Below are positions 33,850-35,878 of a stretch of DNA of 35,878 bases, one piece after another. The translations under genes were made by a program, and so were the position numbers. Source of the stretch: Oscillospiraceae bacterium (GTDB taxonomy: Bacteria; Bacillota; Clostridia; Oscillospirales; Ruminococcaceae); the NCBI GenBank assembly GCA_900770195.1, contig CAAGJI010000013.1, forward strand, positions 1 through 35,878, given 5' to 3'. The notes beneath the pieces were generated by a model that was given only the letters and a program-made list of their open reading frames with translations, was not told the origin of the DNA and did no database searches. Numbering within the stretch: position 1 is the first letter of the stretch; every line of letters starts with the position of its first letter.

Positions 33850-35469
33850 TTATTTACTTATATTTTTAACATAGTCAGCCATTGAACCCTTGAATGCACC
33901 TGCAAGGTTTTCAGCATAATATTTAAGAATTAATACGGCATCTTTTGAATCAACTTTTTTATCACCATTGACATCTCCAATTGAAACATCAACTGTTACT
34001 TTATTTGTTGCAAGCTGTTCTGCATAAGCTTTAAGTACAATTACAGCGTCCTTTGAGTCAACCGCACCATCGTTGTTCATATCACCAAGTGATTTGTTTT
34101 CAGTCGGCTTAGTTGTAGTCACTGCTGTTGTTACAGGCTTTGCCGTAGTTGTGGTTACTGTTGTTGTTACTGGTTCTGTTGTAGTTGTGGTTACTGTTGT
34201 TACTGGTTCTGTTGTAGTTGTGGTTACTGTTGTTACTGGTTCTGTTGTAGTTGTGGTTACTGTCGTTGTTACAGGTTTTGTTGTAGTTGTGGTTACTGTC
34301 GTCGTTACAGGTTCTGTTGTAGTTGTGGTTACTGTTGTTACTGGTTCTGTTGTAGTTGTGGCTACTATTGTTGTTACTGGTTCTGTTGTAGTTGTGGTTA
34401 CTGTTGTTGTTACTGGTTCTGTTGTAGTTGTGGCTACTGTTGTTGTTACAGGTTCTGTTGTGGTTACTGCTGTTGTCGTTGCCGGCTCAGTTGTTACAGG
34501 TTCAGCATTCAAATCAACTCCCAGTTTTGCGAGTTTTGCTTCAGCATCACTGATTTTAGAAAGATTTGTTTTATATGGCTCAGCAAGTAAGTTATAAGAT
34601 ACCTGTAATTTTTCGCTGCTGACTTTTTCTCCACCAAGTAATGAAATTGCATCAGCTGCAAGATAAAGATGTCCTGCCTGATTTGGATGAATATCGATGC
34701 TTTCAACATTTGTCAAAGTTTCGCCATGACCTGCAAAATGTGCATATGAGTCAATAAGCTGAGCATTGCTATTTTCATTAGCAGTTTCAACATAATATTT
34801 TTTCATAGTATTACAATACATATCCATCTTTGTATTTATATTTTTAAGACGACTTTCATATGGTTTCCATTCTGAACTTGATGTATTTATACTGAAAGGA
34901 TTGTAAACTGTCTGAAATACAACTTTTCCGTTTGTATGTTTTGAAACATACTCAATACATGGTTTAACATAATTTTTAGAAACTTTCTTTGGAAAAACAT
35001 TGTTACCAAGTTCTTCAATTACTTCATCCACCATTGCCTGGTCTTTTGAAGAAAATGCTTTAAGAAGTTCTTTAACATCTTTATAAGAATCTACATCATA
35101 ACCATATTTTTTTGTAACTTTCTGAATTATCTCAAGTGCTGGTGCAAGAACATCATTTCCGCCAATAGTTACAAGAACGTAATCAGCTTTGCTTAATTCA
35201 GTATCATAATCTCCATTTTCAAGGCTAACTTTTAATTCTTCTGCCTTCAATCCATCCTGTGCCTTGTTAATGCATTCCGCACCATAATAACCTGCAACAA
35301 GATTTGCATATGAATTACTTGCATCTGAAAGTCCATAGCCTGTTGAAATGCTGTCACCCAACACCAAAACTGTAGGTGTTTCTGCTGATGCTGTCGAAGC
35401 TGCTGTAAATGGCACCATTGTAAGAGCAAGTGCCGCTGTTGCTAGAACAGATGTGATTTTAAATTTCAT
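33850..35469 (-). CDS. Secreted SGNH/GDSL hydrolase with Thr-rich linker and dockerin
   Basis: A 539-residue exported esterase-like enzyme. The signal peptide ends at about residue 29 (TASA). SGNH blocks are GDSIS with nucleophile Ser40, VTIGGNDVLA, and DIHPNQAGH with Asp259 and His261. A proline/threonine linker of roughly 130 residues, ten or so imperfect EPVTTTVTTTTT units, leads to a C-terminal type I dockerin with loops DMNNDGAVDSKDAV and DVNGDKKVDSKDAV. Such enzymes often remove acetyl or other ester groups from polysaccharides in cellulosomes, but substrate is not readable. A consensus promoter lies just upstream. Confidence 0.93.
   Translation of the reverse strand: MKFKITSVLATAALALTMVPFTAASTASAETPTVLVLGDSISTGYGLSDASNSYANLVAGYYGAECINKAQDGLKAEELKVSLENGDYDTELSKADYVLVTIGGNDVLAPALEIIQKVTKKYGYDVDSYKDVKELLKAFSSKDQAMVDEVIEELGNNVFPKKVSKNYVKPCIEYVSKHTNGKVVFQTVYNPFSINTSSSEWKPYESRLKNINTKMDMYCNTMKKYYVETANENSNAQLIDSYAHFAGHGETLTNVESIDIHPNQAGHLYLAADAISLLGGEKVSSEKLQVSYNLLAEPYKTNLSKISDAEAKLAKLGVDLNAEPVTTEPATTTAVTTTEPVTTTVATTTTEPVTTTVTTTTTEPVTTIVATTTTEPVTTVTTTTTEPVTTTVTTTTTKPVTTTVTTTTTEPVTTVTTTTTEPVTTVTTTTTEPVTTTVTTTTAKPVTTAVTTTKPTENKSLGDMNNDGAVDSKDAVIVLKAYAEQLATNKVTVDVSIGDVNGDKKVDSKDAVLILKYYAENLAGAFKGSMADYVKNISK
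34112..34500. repeat. Tandem 33/36-bp repeat coding for the Thr-Pro linker
   Basis: About ten imperfect units of 33 or 36 bases, each reading roughly GTTACTGGTTCTGTTGTAGT on the plus strand, encode 11- or 12-residue (E/K)PVTT blocks of the SGNH protein. Unit length varies by exactly one codon, so the frame is kept. Copy number is likely to differ between strains by slippage. Confidence 0.9.
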
Positions 35470-35510
35470 TTTTTTCCTCCGATTTGTTGAAAAATTTATT
35501 TAATGTTATT

Positions 35511-35539
35511 ATTATACAATATATATATGATTTTGTCAA
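35511..35539 (-). promoter_or_regulatory. Full-consensus promoter of the dockerin operon
   Basis: On the minus strand TTGACA (35534-35539), 17 bases, TATAAT (35511-35516), both perfect matches. The leader to the SGNH ATG at 35469 is about 35 bases and contains GGAGG. Confidence 0.88.
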
Positions 35540-35562
35540 TATTATATAACAAAAAAAGATAA

Positions 35563-35593
35563 TAAAAAAAGAGAGTATAAACACTCTCTTTTC
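35563..35593 (-). terminator. Terminator of the rRNA-tRNA transcript
   Basis: On the minus strand a 10-bp stem AAAAGAGAGT/ACTCTCTTTT with a 6-base loop runs into further T residues, starting seven bases after the tRNA CCA end. Confidence 0.85.
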
Positions 35594-35599
35594 TAATGC

Positions 35600-35676
35600 T
35601 GGTGGGCCATCAGGGATTCGAACCCCGGACCGTTCGGTTATGAGCCGAATGCTCTAACCAGCTGAGCTAATGGCCC
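35600..35676 (-). tRNA. tRNA with CAT anticodon (elongator Met or Ile2)
   Basis: A complete 77-base tRNA with encoded CCA. The acceptor stem GGGCCAT/ATGGCCC is perfectly paired, TTCGAAT is the T-loop, and the anticodon CAT is at 35640-35642 in the loop CTCATAA. It is not initiator tRNA-like (full first base pair). CTCATAA and the GGGCC start resemble the lysidine-modified tRNA(Ile2) as much as elongator tRNA(Met). Sequence alone, without the other CAT tRNAs of the genome, does not settle this. Confidence 0.93.
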
Positions 35677-35682
35677 GATTGT

Positions 35683-35798
35683 ACCGGCACAGACCTATTT
35701 TCCCAGGTCGTCACCAACCAAGTATCTTCGGCACTAAGGAGCTTAACTTCCGTGTTCGGAATGGGTACGGGTGGGTCCTCCTCGTCATTTACACCGGT
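35683..35798 (-). rRNA. rrf: 5S ribosomal RNA
   Basis: About 116 bases on the minus strand. The conserved core CCGAACACGGAAGTTAAGC is intact, and the ends ACCGGTG and GTGCCGGT pair as helix I. It is followed seven bases later by the tRNA, so both are the distal part of an rRNA operon coming from the right. Ends are set by pairing and may be off by one or two bases. Confidence 0.93.
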
Positions 35799-35878
35799 TA
35801 AAAAAACTTTTTGAAAAATTAAACAGAATTAACTCAAGACCTTTGAACTCTTTCTTTCTCGCTTGGTAATGCTTTCGA
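35799..35878 (-). other. Spacer upstream of 5S rRNA, probably 23S-5S
   Basis: No 23S rRNA 3' end is recognisable in these 80 bases. The AT-rich sequence upstream of the 5S gene is therefore read as internal transcribed spacer, with 23S expected beyond the window edge. Confidence 0.5.

Noticed and set aside
34112..34500. A possible CRISPR array, because of regular 33/36-bp repeats
   Set aside because: The units are contiguous without unique spacers, keep the reading frame of a secreted protein linker, and no cas genes are present.
34073..34597. A 174-codon plus-strand ORF with Val-rich repeats
   Set aside because: It is the mirror of the Thr-codon repeat of the SGNH protein: ACA/ACT codons read as TGT/AGT/GTT on the other strand. 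It has no ribosome binding site or family resemblance.
35799..35878. 23S rRNA 3' end at the right edge
   Set aside because: No conserved 23S terminal sequence can be read. The segment is AT-rich spacer.
1..35878. Prophage, integrase, restriction-modification, toxin-antitoxin or other defence island
   Set aside because: Every sizeable ORF with a ribosome binding site belongs to a housekeeping, carbohydrate, envelope or secreted-protein family. None of the typical marker domains were seen. The SLOG protein is of the YpsA/DUF1273 type and stands alone.

Overview
The window looks like a chromosomal segment of a low-GC anaerobic Clostridia, most likely a gut Ruminococcus or close Oscillospiraceae relative. 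The grounds are AT-rich intergenic DNA, Firmicutes-type Shine-Dalgarno sequences and TTGACA/TATAAT promoters, the rimP-nusA-ylxR-ylxQ-infB-rbfA-nrnA-truB-ribF gene order, FAD-dependent ThyX, a Gld-like ABC cassette with DUF4340, and two secreted proteins ending in type I dockerins. The genus is an inference; no 16S sequence is present. Nearly all genes are on the minus strand. Only an HtrA protease and alanine racemase are on the plus strand.

Layout from left to right: (1) 1-253, non-coding, with dispersed palindromic repeats and a terminator. (2) 254-5509, a minus-strand operon reading ABC ATPase, ABC-2 permease, GldG-like auxiliary protein, DUF4340 protein and an unknown 82-residue protein, with a promoter and a hairpin in front. 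(3) 5652-15333, the ribosome maturation/transcription operon rimP-nusA-rnpM(ylxR)-ylxQ-infB-rbfA-nrnA-truB-ribF-gltX. It is driven by a promoter at 15406-15434 and has a 15-bp leader hairpin just before the rimP ribosome binding site. (4) 15523-20711, carbohydrate genes: ptsI with its own consensus promoter, then fructokinase, a GH32 sucrose hydrolase and a LacI-family repressor, with candidate operators. (5) 20983-22641, htrA on the plus strand, ending at a hairpin shared with the converging operon.

(6) 22728-28903, a tightly overlapped operon: thyX, thymidylate kinase, DUF2156 protein, DJ-1/PfpI, 5-formyl-THF cyclo-ligase, mltG and a U32-family protein. (7) 28928-29116, a MITE-like element with inverted ends. 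(8) 29137-31207, TatD nuclease, a small membrane-anchored protein that resembles a degenerate LytR-CpsA-Psr domain, and a SLOG-family protein. (9) 31302-32441, alanine racemase. (10) 32487-35469, a two-gene operon of secreted dockerin proteins: an SGNH hydrolase with a long Thr-rich repeat linker, then a BspA-like leucine-rich repeat protein. (11) 35600-35878, tRNA(CAT) and 5S rRNA, the tail of an rRNA operon entering from the right.

Most of the window is housekeeping. No phage, CRISPR array, toxin-antitoxin pair or recognisable defence island was seen. The least explained parts are the rimP leader hairpin, the repeat family, the LCP-like protein, the 82-residue protein closing the ABC operon, and the dockerin pair, which has no cohesin protein nearby.
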